From Sarcocystis neurona (Eukaryota; Apicomplexa; Conoidasida; Eucoccidiorida; Sarcocystidae), in assembly GCA_000727475.1 (NCBI GenBank), contig KL647290.1:2772695-2836694 (forward strand): 64,000 nucleotides of DNA, given 5' to 3'. The stretch's first letter is position 1. Every line of letters starts with the position of its first letter. The notes beneath the pieces are model-generated. The model saw nothing but the letters and a program-made list of their open reading frames with translations, did no database searches and was not told where the DNA came from. The position numbers and the translations under genes are program-made. Shown here in pieces: positions 38,101 to 53,071 of this stretch.

Positions 38101-41100
38101 TGTTTTTTATGAGTTCACTCATGTACAAGTAAATACACCCATACATCCTCGCCTGTACGTAGGCATACGTAATATCGACTCATATACATATACATATATA
38201 TATACATATCTTGATGTATGTAAATACTTGTATGGGTATACACGTGTATGTTTCCCTATACATATATATATATATGTACACGCATTTGTGCGGGTACAGT
38301 GAAGCATTCCTTCCCGCCTTTATATCAGCCTCTACGGGTAGATACAAGGACAGACGTTGACTCAGACTGTTCAGCCTGCGCCTGCGGGCGGGAGCTGCTT
38401 TTTGTAAATTTCCCTGGGAGTCCCGTTGGTGCTGCTCACCGATCAACGATGGTCGGCTGCAGATTACTCGCAAGACCTTCCATGTGTTGCCGCAGTTGCA
38501 GCAGCGCCTGCAGTCGCGCATGCTTCTGAAAAGCCGCTCTCACACATTCTTCCCTCTTCTCGTTTCTTTTCCTCTTCCTCTCCTCCTCGTCTGCTTCCTC
38601 CTGCTGCTTTGCTGCTGCTGCTGCTCCTGCGGTTGCTGCAACTGCTGCCCCTCCTCCTGCTGCTGCACCGGCCTTGTGTTCTGCGACATGAGAGCTGCTG
38701 ACTCTCACGGCGGTGGCTGCTTCTCCCTCGCTACTGCTGCTCCTGCGGCTACTGCGGGAGTGTGACCGGCGCAAGAGCAGCTGCTGCTGCTGCTCGTCAT
38801 ACGGGGCCGCGAGGCCCAGCGCGGCGCTCACGTAGACCTCTTCGCATTCGGCAGCCGCAGCCGCGGCCTTCAACCGGCACGCTTCCCAAAAGTGTGCTGC
38901 AGAAAACTCTGAAGAAAGAAACGCAGCAGCAGCAATGAAACGTCCCAGTCAATCGACAACAAATAGAAGGTCGGGTATTTAAAAGACAGATAGGAAGTCG
39001 GGGGAAGGTAGATTATACATCGGATAGGGGGAAAGGGTAATCACCACCGCAGCCAAGGAAAATACAAGCAGCAAAAGAGAAATTAGCTAGCAGACACAAA
39101 AAGTGAAGCAGCGCGATGCAGGCCTACACCTACATACATATTTATTCACTAACATGCCCACACATATACATATACATATAACATGCCGCGCATGTCCTCA
39201 GGTCGCTTTGAAGGGGGAAAACGATTCTGAGCGTACGTAGTAAACGTCTCTCTTTCTGATATACACTGGCGCCTCTATGCAAACGCAAATATTTTGCATG
39301 TGTATATATATACGCCTACGTGTCTACATACACACACACACACACACGCAGGTAGACACAGAGCTACAGGGGAAGTCACAGACAGTCCGAGAAGGGAGAC
39401 GGACACGGAGCAACAGGGACTGAGAAAAAGATTGGTATATATATATGCATGCATACGTAGACGCGAAGAGTTGCATATATCCCTCTCTGTTTCCGGAGGC
39501 TCTACGTTGTTATTTACCTATCTATTCACACATGTATATTACCTGTTTTGCTCCCGCTCTTCCTCTCTCTTCACATACGTATAGATGTAGATGCAGATAT
39601 ATATATATATATTGTGTACGTACACGTAGATACCGAGGTTGAAGTCACTGTATATATATATATATGTTATATATATATACGTATATACCGAGGCTGAGGT
39701 CCACGAAGGAATGTAAACGTTCATAGGGGATCCACACACACGCATAAACACTTCAAAAGTACGTATACACCAAGTGTGTCCACACCAACATCAATGACAA
39801 CACATATATAATATACTATCTATATAATATGTGTCATTTGTATATGGCATATGTTTGCATGTGCGGAGCGTTGCTCCTGCGCTTGCACACAAACACACAC
39901 ATACATATACGTCTATGCGTCCATTTATGTATTTGTGGACAGGGCTGAAGCTACGTACGTCATTTCACGTATATACAGACACATGCACGTAGGCACAACT
40001 ATATCTACATATGCGTGCATGTAACAGAAGGTGAATCAACTCAGTAAACAGAAGCCACACGACTGCTGGCATAAATACATACGTGTCTATATATCTGGAT
40101 GTGTGTGCATGCGGTAGGTGGGGAACTGACCCAGCACACAGGCGCGACACCACAACAGCAGGCATAAATAAATTTATACTCATATGTATATCTCTTGAAA
40201 TGTATGCAGGTGGGATGCAGGGGTGATATACGCAGGCAGCGAGACTCGTGAGAAAGGAGAGGAAAAGGAGCAGCGGCGTACCTCTTGACGTGAGAGTGTC
40301 GCCTATTCCTGCGAAGCGCGCCCGACACGTTTTCTGCATGAGCACGGCGGAAGACCGGAAAGCAAAAGGCGGGGAAAGGACGAGGAAGTAAGGGCAGCAG
40401 CAAAAGAGACAAAAGAGGAAGGGAAGAAAAGTCTCAAATTTGGAAGAAGTCAGCGAGCAGAAAAAAACGCAACAACACGAAGAGCGGCACGCAGAAAAAA
40501 TGACAGGAACGACGGGGGACACACATGTGCATATATATACATATACGTGTATATATGTATTCGTACGTATACATACATATATACATATATGTAAACATAT
40601 ATATCTACGTATATTGTGTCCGAGCACCTTTCCACAGCCACATACGTATGCAGATGCGTATCTACGGATATCCACTAGTACGTGTGTGCTGTACGTGTAG
40701 GAGAGCACGTTTTGGGGAGCGTTTATACGTATAGACGCAGATGCGTGGGGGAGTTCAGAGGAGGATATAGAGAGAGGCGACCCTCTGGCTTACGCTTCTG
40801 CACAACGGCAAATCGATGGACATATATAGATCATTTTTTACACATACACTTCTCTGGGCGTGGACCGACCTCCAGAAATCATTTACACGTATAGATCTGC
40901 GGCTAAACGTATATAGAGTTCAAACGATCCCCAGTATAGCTACGGAGAGAAAGGCGCAGGGAAGGCCCGTCTCGAATAGATAGACGCGGGTGTACGGACG
41001 CTCGCAGCTGCATGCCAGCGATATCGCGAGGAGAGTGCGCGGATTCCCCGTCGACGTCTTCCTCGCATGCGTGTCGCTCTCATCACTTTCCCTTCTTCAT

Positions 41101-41278
41101 ATCCCTCGTCTCTGCTCTTCTTCATTGCCCATTTATCCAACGCCACTTGATCACATATACACATTTATATATGTGTGTATGTAAATAGACAGGAAATAAC
41201 ACATACACATATATATATATACATATATATATACAGGGAAATACAGATCCACACGTATGTATGCACGCACGCATATAC

Positions 41279-41311
<33 letters not shown>

Positions 41312-41427
41312 CATACACACATATATATATGTATATATTCTCTATACGGTTACCACAAAAGCAAATCATACAACAACAAACTCTCGCACCAGAAATGCAG
41401 TGTGCGTGTATACACATGCCTGTAGAT

Positions 41428-41458
<31 letters not shown>

Positions 41459-41504
41459 TGCCTGCAAATACACATTCATATATATACACATGGCTGTAAA
41501 TACG

Positions 41505-41540
<36 letters not shown>

Positions 41541-44500
41541 CGCCTGTAAATACATATACATATATATATATATATATATTTCCTTTGCGAACCTGAAGAA
41601 AGGAAGTGAGTTCCAATTGCTGCTTTTGCCGCGTGGCCTCGACGTCCCGCCGCATCGCCTCTGCACAAGTTGCAGCAGCACCTTCACGCGTCTTCACATC
41701 AATCTTTATCAGCCGAAATGTACGTGGGTAGAGCTCAATCCCGAGAATTACCGCGAGCATCCTTCTTTCTGGAAAAGCGCCTTCTACATATTCAACCAGC
41801 AGGGCTATATATACACAGACCGTTTCACAGTTCGTAGAAGTACGCAGATATCTTCCACAAAGCGAGCGGAGATACTCTGTGTCACACAGTCAGAGGCACA
41901 TACACGGACACGATGTAGGCCTCTGCCCACAAACACATATACATATATATACATATATTGTACTCGTATTATATAGAGACTGTGACACATAGACAGACAG
42001 GTGGGTCTCTACCCACGTATATATATATATATCGCATATTAAATAGAGAAAGTGGTCCACATACAGACAGCGGGTAGACCGGTACCGATGTATACATACA
42101 TATGATGTGGATATTATAACTAGAGAGCGGTACACACACATACAAGTGGGTTTGTACCCAGGTACTACTACATCTATGATGGATGTTATATAGTGGTAGT
42201 AGCCTACATTCGTGTATATATATATTTTACATACGCACATACACGCCTTCGACCGTATGTGAACGCACGTTTGTATCTACGCAGCGAGACGCCTGCAGAG
42301 ACGCATGCAGCGAAACGAACGTCGACGGAAGAACAGCACACCACGCACACACTTGTCGAAGGAAATCAAGAAACGGGAACTTCTGTGTGAAGCGTAAGGA
42401 AGGGTGCGCATGGAGACTCACATACACATGAGCTGCCCACGCCATGTCCAAGAAGGAGCCATAACGTACGACAGCAGGTCGCGTTCTTCACGGTGTACGT
42501 ACACTCGTGCACAACGCGGAGCGACCTGCGCCGCTGCTCGCAGCAGCAGCAGACCCACGACGCGCACTACGGATGGGCAGTGAAATTTTCGCCTCTCTGT
42601 CTCTCTCTGTCTCGAAGGCCCCCTCTCCCATAATCTCCCCCTCTTCTTCCTGGGGCGCCACCTGCTGCCGGGACGCCCGAATGAATGCCGTTGCTCCTGC
42701 TGCTGCGTCTCACTCGGCTGCTGTTGCCGTCTCTCTTTTCTCACGTCGCAGCCGCTGCTCATTCAAAAATGGCCGCCCCGCTGGACTTGTCTCTCCTCTG
42801 TGCTGTTACGGCGTCACGTTCGCCTGCTGCGACTGGTAATTCGGCTGCATCTCCTGCTGCACCGCTGTTCTCCTCCCCTCGTCCTCCTCTGCTGCTGCTG
42901 CGTCGCTCTCTGTGCTGTCGCTGCTGCTGTTCCCCAGTCTGCTGCTGCTGGTTTCGTATAGTCCCCGTCACAGATGCCAGTAAAAATACAGATGACCATA
43001 CGGCGTCCTCGCTGACTCTGTTCTTTTCTCTGGCACAGGAGCACTTTTGCCAGCAACTGCAGAAACACGGGGCCGCAGCAGCTAACTACGTGTGCCCACG
43101 CGCATGCACAAGCCGAGAAGCACACAAAGACGCAGGAAAACCCTGCTCTGCGCAGAAGTCAACGACCGGCGAGGCACGGGCCTCCCTCTGCTGTGTACAT
43201 GTCCGGCGAAAAGGACGGCGAAGGAGACAGATACATGCAACGCGGCGTCCTGTCTACGGGACTGTCTAGCTAGCAGCTACACACGGCCAAGCGTGCATGC
43301 AGTCCGAGAGGGGGGGCCATATGACAAAACGTTCTCCGAAAGTCCCCGACCAGGGGTCGCCAAGAAAGATATTGACGCCGTCCCGCGCTTCCTGCACAGG
43401 CAAGCGTCTACCTAGCTAGCTGTGGCACCCAGGGACGGCCGAGACGAGGAGGAGGAATAGGAAGACGCTGCGCTTCCTGACCACCTCCGCGCGACCAAAC
43501 GGCTGGCTAGCGACCCCGTGGTCCGTGCCGCATGAACAAAAGACTGCTGCTGCTTTTTCGAGCCGGACAGCTAGCCAGCTGGCTCCCTCACACCAGTCAC
43601 GCAGACGGAGAAGATCGTCATGCATGCGTCTCCGCGTGCTGATGGGCACGGCTATTGCTTCGCCAGCGAGAGACATCAAGAAGTGCGATCCAGCAACGCG
43701 GAGACAACGTATTTGTTCACTTCAACACGCAGAAAACCGTGCCCTATATAGGCGTAAACATTTACATACATATATATCTATATGTGTACCCTCGCATACA
43801 CACGCAGGCATATATATATATATATATATATATGTTTATGGGTACACAGACACGTGAACAGAGCTTTGTAGGTGCCCACGAACATGTACGTACACGCTTC
43901 TATACACAGCCTCCTATACGTCCACGCAGATGTACACATAAGTATGCATATGCCTCTAGGGGAACACGCACATACTACGTTTACAGACCAGTACAAGTGT
44001 ATATTATATGTAGGATGTGTAGAGCGATGTGCATTTGTATGCGGCTCAAGGAGAAGTACGAAGAAGGTGAGGCGCCACTTCGCAGAAAAAAAAAGGAGCA
44101 GAGCAGGGAATGCCAAGAGAGGCGCAACAGAAGAACGAGGTGGTCCGCCGTACGCTGCAAGCCGTCGAGGATCAAATCCGCAGAAAACCGAAGACTCGCC
44201 CCGTCGCGCAGTTGGACGTCGCACGCAGCTGCTGCAGCAGCAAACTCGGCGGCTGTCCGTTCCATCAGCGACGCGCTGCACGCCAGCAGCAGCAGCCGCA
44301 CCGCAACGAACGGTCGTCGCATTTCTGAAAGACGACTGTCGAGTGCTTGCAGCAGGTGCTGCACAGCATTGCAGCAGCAACAGCAGCAGCCCCGCGGCAG
44401 CAGCAGCCCGGGCAGCAGGAGGCCCAGCAGCGGCAGCACAGCACCGCGGTGGCTAGTGAAGCATCAGGCGCCGCTGTAGCAGTACGCGGGTGTGGCAGCC

Positions 44501-47500
44501 GCAGTAGCAGCAGCAGAGCGTCGTTGTCCACCGTCCATACATGCATGAACGTGCAACAAGCAAAAAGCCTTTGACAGGCACACAGCGTCGCACAAAATAT
44601 ATGTCCATAGATGTTCTCGTGGATACGTACATGAAAACGCGCGGTGTCTGCTTGCGAAGCCGCTGACGCAGAGGGGACGGTGCAGCAGTAGCAGGAGCAG
44701 CAGCAGCAGGAGCAGCAGCAGCAGGAGCAGCAGCAGCGGCTGCATACGGATAGAGAAGTGGTAGAAATATACACGCAGAGGGAATGCAGCAGCAATATGG
44801 ACGTGCTGCTGTGGACCGCTTGCGCAGGAACGCAAAAACTGACGAGGCAGCAGCAGAGCGGCACGAAGCAGCTACCAACGTCCGTTCCTACGCATGACGA
44901 GTATCAGGCGGCGCCACGTAAATTGCTGTCTAGTTATACACACATGGATGCATACATGTCCTTGTATACGCCCTCAGAAAACGAGAGGAAGAGTTCGACC
45001 AGAAACAGACAGAGACGGTGAGGCAGGAGAACAAAGGATTTGCAGCGTGTCAGGCAGCCACAGAAAGGCAGGGCATGCAGCAGAGGGGATCAACGAAAAG
45101 AAATACGTACACACGAAGCGACAACGACAAGCAGCAGGGCTCGTACGCAAGAGAAGACAGCCTCATTGACATACCAAGTTTTGTTGAAGTCCGTCCACGC
45201 AGCGAGGAGCTGTGCCGGTGGCTGTCCCTGCACCAGCAGCAGCATCATCCCCAGGAGCAGCAGCAAGATTTGCAGAAGCAGCACCACGAAGACTTGCAGC
45301 AGCAGCAGCAAGATTAGCAGCAGCAGCAGCAGCAAGGTTTGCAGCAGCACCAGCACGAAGACTTGCAGCAGCAGCAGCAAGATTAGCAGCGGCAACAGCA
45401 CGTTCAGCAGCAGCAGCAGCAAGATTAGCAGCGGCACCAGCAGCAAGATTTGCAGCAGCACCAGAAGCAAGATTTGCAGCAGCACCAGCTAGATTCGCAG
45501 CGGCAGCAGCAAGATTTGCAGCAGCCGCGGTAGCGCCAGCTGGAAGAAGACTTGCAGCAGCAGCAGCACCTGCACAGCACTGCTGCTGGGTGAAGCAGCA
45601 GCAACGAGAAGACCACCGCATCAGCAGCCGGGCGGTCAGCGGCAGCAGCAGCTTAACCAATAGAAGCAAATCGTAGTTCAGCGGCAGCAGTAGCGGAAGA
45701 TGCGCCACGGGGCACGGGGTGGCACCCGCAGCTGGCGCAACTGTTGAGAGGGCTCTCGAAGAGTACGAAAGAAGCAGCAGCAGCAGCTGCTGCGGGCAGG
45801 AAGGCGGCGACGGCAGCAGCAGTTGCAGCAGGAGGATACGAGAGATGGGAAGCAGCAGCGACACGAACAGCGCGGTATGACGCGAGAGGGACGCAAAGAC
45901 GAACAGCAGCAACAGCAGCCTGCGAAAACAGCACCAACCGCAGCCGGACGTGTTAAGCAGGCTCCGGCTGCAGCGGAAGCCGCCGCCGCAGCAGCAGGAG
46001 CAGGTGCAGGAGCAGCAGAAGCAGGCGCAGGGGCTGCAGGAGCAGGCGCAGGAGCTGCGGGAGCAGAAGCAGCTTGAATAAGAGCAGCAGAAGCAGGCGC
46101 AGGAGCTGCAGGTGCAGGCGCAGGAGCTGCAGGAGCAGAAGCAGCTTGAATAAGAGCAGCAGAAGCAGGAGAGGAGGCAGCGGGAGCAGACGCACAAGAT
46201 GCAGGAGCAGGAGCAGCAGGAGCAGCAGGAGCCGGAGCAGCAGCTCCTGCTGTGAGAAGCAGCAGGTTCGCCCGTCCCTATAGGGGGGCAGCGGCAGCAC
46301 ATCACCTTTACACAGCGTGGAGAACAGCAGCAGCGCAGCGAAGAGACAAAGGAAGAGGACACGTCGAGAGATTCTCACCAGGGTGTTTTCCTGAAGCGTA
46401 GTCGCCAGGTGCACCGGTTGTCCGAACTGAGTCCTGCAGCGTACGACCGTGCGCACAGCCGCAGCAGCAACGAATGACAGGGCAGCAGCTGCAGCGGCAG
46501 AAGCTGCAGTCACGACGGCAACGGCAAAGCAGCAGCAGGAGCGACAGCAGCAGGACACGCCGTCGACGCAGCAGGGGCAGGACAAGCAGCAGCACGGACA
46601 GAAGCGCCGCCAGTGCAGGCCGAACAGCAGCAGGAGCAGCAGCAGGAGCAGAGGCAGGAGCAGCATCAGATGCAGCAGCGGACGCAGCACCAGCAGCAGG
46701 AGCAGCAGCAGGAGCAGGAGCAGCACGCGACGAAGCAGAAGCACGAGCAGGAGCAGCAGCAGCAGCGGACGCAGGATCAGCCGCAGCAGGTAAAGGAGGG
46801 GCAGCAGCGGGGGCACAAGCAGCACGCGATGCAGCAGAAGCAGGAGCAGCAGCAGCAGACGCAGGACCGGCAGCAGGAGGTAGAACAGCAGCAGGAGCAG
46901 CGGCCGGCGGGCAACTCCACCCGCAACTGCACGCGGGGAGGAGGGAAATAGAAAGTCCGACGTCTCTGCTCCTCTGGTGCAGCAAGGAAAACCAGGAACC
47001 ACAATATAACCGAGTCAGAGGAAATTTAGATAACTACCGCTGCTGCTGCTAATTTTTGGCTCCCGCCCCTCCCGTTCTTCTGCATGTTTTCTTGACGTCC
47101 CCCTGTTCTGAAAACTTCTTTGGCCACTGACGCTGGACGCAGAAAACAGTTGCTCCTTCCACTCTTCTTCTTTCTCGGCCTTTCCTGACTTGTCGCCTCC
47201 TCCTTCTCTTTGTCCTCCTCGTCTTGCTTCTTCGTCTTTTTCTCCTTCGCGTGTGTCTTTACAGCCGGGTGTCTGCATGCGGGCGAGCCAAAAGTCACGT
47301 GCTGCTCCTGCTGCAGCTAGTGAAGTGGATTGCAGGAGCATCACAGGGAAGAATTTCAGCTCGAAGCAGATGCAGGAAAAAGAAGAAGAACGAGTGATGG
47401 GCCTCACGAAAGGCACTGGACGAAGTGTAGATTCAACGCATCGCGCTTGCGCGTCAGCAGCCCGTCCACGAGCGGCTGCAGCGTCACCGTCAACCTGCGG

Positions 47501-50500
47501 CAGAGCAACAGCGGTCATTACAACAGCAGGAGCAGCAACTGAAACACCGGCAGCAGCAACAGCAGGAGCAGCACCAACAGCAGGGGTTGCAGCAGCAATT
47601 GCAACAGCAGCAACTGCAACAGCAGAAACTGCAACAGCAGCAACAACAACAGCAGTAGCAGCAGCAACTCCAACAGCAGCAGCAGCAACGGCAGTAGCAG
47701 CAGCAGCAGGTGCCGGAGCAGCCGCGCAGTAACACCACTGGTAGTGCCATAGAGGCAACTTGGGCGATCGTGAAGAAGCAGCAGCAGCGCCCCCGGAAGC
47801 AGCAGCAGCAGGAGTGGGGAAGGAGGAGGAGAAGCAGCCACAGCTGTAGCAGCAGCAATACAGCGGATGGGAAACAGCAGCATCCTCAGGACAACGGCAG
47901 CAGTGGAGGAGCACCAGCACCGCTACAGAGAACCAGCAGCAACGGGAAGAGCGACAAGCAGGGAAGAGCCTCCGCGCACGCGGCAGCAGCAGCAGCGCTA
48001 GCTGCCAGAGCAGAAGTTGCAGCAACCGCAACAACAGCATTTCACCGGTACAGCAAGCAAGTGGACGACGTTGCAACAAAGCCAAAAGAACAGCACCGTC
48101 GGAAACCGGCAGGTACGCCTCCGCCAGCATCACACACGGGCAGCAGCGCGTCACCAGGACGTTGCCGCTGCACAGCAGCAGCAATACCAGCCAAAGAACG
48201 CGCAGCAGGAGCAGAGGAGAGAGTGGCAGCACCAAAACTGTCTCATCTCACCAGCTGCAGCAGCTGCGGCACGCGCAGCACCACAACACTCTTTATCAGC
48301 AGCCGGAAACTCTCAGGGCGGCGCCCCCTGGCAGACGGCAGGAATGCATATCGAGAACCAACGATATGCAGCAGCAGCAGAAGGAATCAAGCAGCCGCGT
48401 GCCCTTCGCAGCATTGCTCCAGCAGCACCACACGCGATTCTTCTCTAAAACAGGACTTCACGAGCAGCAGCAGCAGGGCCACACGGCGTCGACAATTCTC
48501 GAGAAGAAAAGGGAGCAGGTGTGCGGGTGTAGTAGTTGATATGCTGGTTAAGTGGAAGTTAAAAACTAACCTCTACTCATGACGCACATGTATCTGTGCA
48601 AACACGCATGCATGTCACAGTCATGCTGCTTGCTCGCGGTTCAGCGGCTGGGAGATGGAAAACAAACGTTCACACGACCTCGCAGACAAAACGAGGAGGC
48701 GAATGTACGAGCCTAAGGCAGAGAAGGCCTTCTGCCACCGTCGGCAGAAAGAGAGGACTCCCCGTCGGGAACACGTATTCAAATTTCTCCAGAAAGATAC
48801 TACGTGTCTCTCAAAAACTGCAGTCCACCACCTGGTACGGACAGAGGAATCGCTCATTGAAATGCCGTCCTCAAGCTTTCGAATAACGACCAGAAACAGA
48901 GAGGCAAGTGAAAGACGCTCTGCTGCTGCGACTCACCCGTCGAGGAGCTCTTGTCGGACGCGCATGCAAATTTCTAGCTTGTACCGGGACGCCTGCTCCA
49001 TATACTCCGCTGCAGAACACACCACGCGGACGCAGCAGAAGCAGCAGCAGCAGTGCCGTCAGCCCACCGCGTGCAGCAGCTGTGATGAGTTAGAAGCAGC
49101 AGGAACAAAGGCTTGACCAGTCCCGGCAGAAGCAGCCGTGTTGCGGAGGCAGCAGCGCGAGCAGCTACGAAAAAGCCGCAGGGGCACGACGGATGTAGCA
49201 GGGGCGCAGCAGCACCAACAGCAGCAGCAGAGCCACAGCAGAGGCGACAGCCGCAGCAGCAGCAGCAGGAGACGCAAGACAGAAGCACCACCAACAGCAG
49301 AAGAAGGAAAGCGCACGGAGGAAATGGACGACACACAAAAGAAAGGAGAGCCGGGACAGGGAGAACGAAGAGAGGGGGAAGAAGGGAAAGGAAAGGAGGA
49401 GACGAAGGAAAGAGGAGACGAAAGGACGGAGCACGAAACAGCAGATATACACACACACGCACGTAGACATATGTGAACAAGGAGAGACACATGCACACGT
49501 CCGTATATCTATGCATATACATGCGCGTACATCCGGGAAGACGTACTTGAAAATGAACTGCCTAAACCATAGACATATACACATATACGTGAATGCATCA
49601 TCGTCTATACAAGTGGGAGCTTGTACATATATACACATACATTTATACGTATATGAGCCTATTTAGATGTAGACATCGCGTCTCATATATATATATATAT
49701 ATACGTATATTTATACACAGGCACGTGAACGGACGAGGACGTTAGGAGTGGACGGCAAAGGGACAGATAGATATTTCACTGGGGAGAGGTCTACAGGCAG
49801 ACAAACATGCACAGGTGTATGGACACACCTTCACACCTAATACATATATGTACACGTTTGCATGCATACACACGCTCATACGTATGTACACATATGCGTG
49901 TTAGCGCAGACCCACACATTCACATATATACATACAGACATACGACCATACATACGTGTCAATACATACCCAAACTCCTATATATATATACACACGTGCC
50001 ACGGCATACCTATATATATATATATATACATGTCTCTCTCTGTCTGTCTCTCTTTGTCTCTCTTCTCTCCTCATATATATATATACATATATATATATAT
50101 ACACAAACGGACACACAGACCCACATGTATACACATCTATACATATACACGTGTTAGTGCATACCCACATATATATATGTATACGTACGTGTCAATACAT
50201 AACCATACATACATATACATATATATATGTATATATATACACACACATCTCTCTCTCTGTCTCTAGCTCTCTCTCCATATATATATATATATACACGTGT
50301 ACGTGTCAGTGCACACTGCGGCACATATATATATATATATATATATACATACGTACACAGGTACGTGTCAATGAAGAGTGCGACACATACCTATTCATAT
50401 ATATATATATATATACATGTGTACGTGTCAATGCACACTGTGACATACGACACATATATATACATGTGCCTGTCAACGCATACCGAGACATGTATATACA

Positions 50501-53039
50501 AACATATATATGTATATATATAGAGAGAGACGCACGGGTGGCACTGAAGACTTCTGTGCATGACTGGTGACAGCTGCCTGTATGGCGCAGTGCGCAGCTA
50601 AAGGAGGGAATATCAACACGAAGAGTGGGATTTACGAACGTAGCGGCCTTTGCTGACGGCTGGCGAGCAACTGCGCTCCCGAGTCGTTCGCCATCCGCAG
50701 ACCTATTTACACAGGGACGTGGTCGGACGCACGTCCATACCCATACATATTAAACACGTAGACAGTTGTATATAAAGACAGCGAGACAGAGACAGAGAGA
50801 CGGGTGAAGGGGTGAATTACCACAGGTGTGTACACGTGCACATCTGTATGAAAGAACAGATTTTTTGTGAGCCCTTGCACATGTCTATGCAGCAGGTAGA
50901 TCGACGTTGGCACTCACGCACGTATGTAAATATACGCACACATTTCCACATAAAGAGAGACGGGGAGACACACACACACACACACACAAGTGGAGACACA
51001 CAGACACAGAGCTACATACGTAGAGAGGTGTCCCCGTCGCTGAATAGATCAATAGACCAATACACGCATATATGAATATGGAAATGTTACAGAGATACGC
51101 AGACACTACTGCGGAGAGCACACACTTACACAGCGACAAAGGGATAAGAAAAGAGGATTCCGCGTCTACAGATATACACATCTTCGGAGACAGAGAGACA
51201 ACAGGCACACGAGCAACCTTCGCAGATTCTCCGAGTGTCGTCCGCGTCTACATATGCATGCATATATACAGAGACAGCAGAGAAATGTAGACACGGCTGG
51301 TTTTCCATGTCCCACTGCTCAACACACACGTCTACACACACGTACCGGAGACAAAGCGATACAGAGAGAGACAGAGGGGAAGACAGACATGTACACGGCT
51401 GGAGAGCGGCTTTTCGTGAGACGCCTTACCGAATGTATCTCTACGGACGTGTGCACATATACATGCATACATCTACAGGTAGACAGATACACAGAGATAT
51501 CCAGACACGACTGTGTCTACCGCTGTGGAGACCACGTTTCTTTGTCTCCTTATTCAATGCCGCACATATATGTATGTGCACATACATACACATATATAGA
51601 GAGAGAGATAGATAGGTGGATATAGAGAGAGATACAGATGACTGTGTCTACAGCTGTTGACAGCGAGTTTTCGTGTCTCCTTATGCAATGCCGCACACAT
51701 ATGAGAGATAGATGGATACATATACAGAGAGATAGAGAAGACTGTGTCTACGGCTGTTGAGAGCGAGTTTCTATGTTTCCTTACTCACTGCCGCATATAT
51801 GTATACATATATATATATATATATGTATGCAGGTATATATACATATGTATAGATAGATATATAGAGAAGACAGTCTCTACGGGTGTTGGACACTTACTCA
51901 ATGCCGCATTTCCAAGTTGTTTTAGAGCGGCAGCTAACTGAGAGACGCCGAGGGGGTGCTGCTGCAGCGCTGCGTGTGCTGCTGCTGCTTTTGTCGTTTG
52001 CGCAGCCAGCACCGCCGCTTTGATTTCCTGGCAGCGATAGGTCGCCAGCATTTCCCTCTGGCTCGGGATGTTCAGGTGGGACTGCTTCTTTATCACTTCC
52101 TGGAAGAACAACCAAAATCACCTTTCAAACTTTCCTCTCTGTCTACGCGTGCGTGAGGGCCGCCGTCGCAGCAGAGCCAAGGTGGGAAGAACACCCAGCA
52201 GCAGCACACCGGCGGCAGCAGAGAAACAGCAGCACGCCGACAGCAGCCGAGAAACAGCAGCACACCGACGGCAGCAGAGAAACAGCAGCAACATGGCCTG
52301 CAGCAGGAGCGGCAGAGCACGAACCAGCAAGGGGGGCCGCAGCAGGGGGACCAGGAGAAGAAGAAAAAGCAGCAGCGGCGCCAGGCGGGGGGAGAAGCAG
52401 CAGATGCAGTACCGGCAGCAAGGGGAGGACGGCAGCAGCAGAGCACGTGGCGTTGAGACGTAACATCAGCAGCAGGCGTTGCTGAGAAGCGCACGTGCAG
52501 GAGGGGAGACAGGCGTGGACGCAGCAGCAGCAGCAGTGTGGACTCAACAGCAGTGTTGGCCGCTTCACAAGATAGCAACAGAGAAACAAATGCGCAGCCT
52601 TTCTCTTTCGAACGAGAAAATGAGAGGAAGCAGTGCCGTGCGGGAACTCTCTATTCCGCAGCTGCTGCAGCACAGGAGGAATGTCAGTAGCAGCAGCACC
52701 AGCAACGACTCCAGCAGCGGAACGTCCTGCATCCCTCATACACATGTATGTATATATACACACACACGCAGGTAACGTCTTCTACACAGAATTGCTACAT
52801 CCTCCTTACATATATGTAAATATTTGTATACACATCTATCTACGTCTACCTATCTATCTATCTCGCTCTCTCTCTGTACGTATATATATATATGTATGTA
52901 TATACACATATATGCATATATAAATATGTATACACACAGACAGGTACCTTCAGTAACTTCACCTACACAGAATTGCTGCGCCCTCGTTACATATAAACAT
53001 ATATATATATATATATGTCTACCTATCCATCTCTCTCTC

Positions 53040-53071
<32 letters not shown>

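Larger units (their letters stand above)
44276..48936 (-). other. CAG-rich SEY1 introns around four small exons
   Basis: Covers introns 44276-45174, 45228-46378, 46434-47407 and 47495-48936. CAG/GCA triplets keep frames open on both strands. I treat these open frames as intronic repeat DNA because the exons between them splice in phase. Confidence 0.7.

Noticed and set aside
45163..48235. Several long open frames in CAG-rich DNA on both strands
   Set aside because: They interrupt, rather than contain, SEY1 blocks. Small exons inside them splice in phase on the minus strand, so the long frames are repeat DNA.
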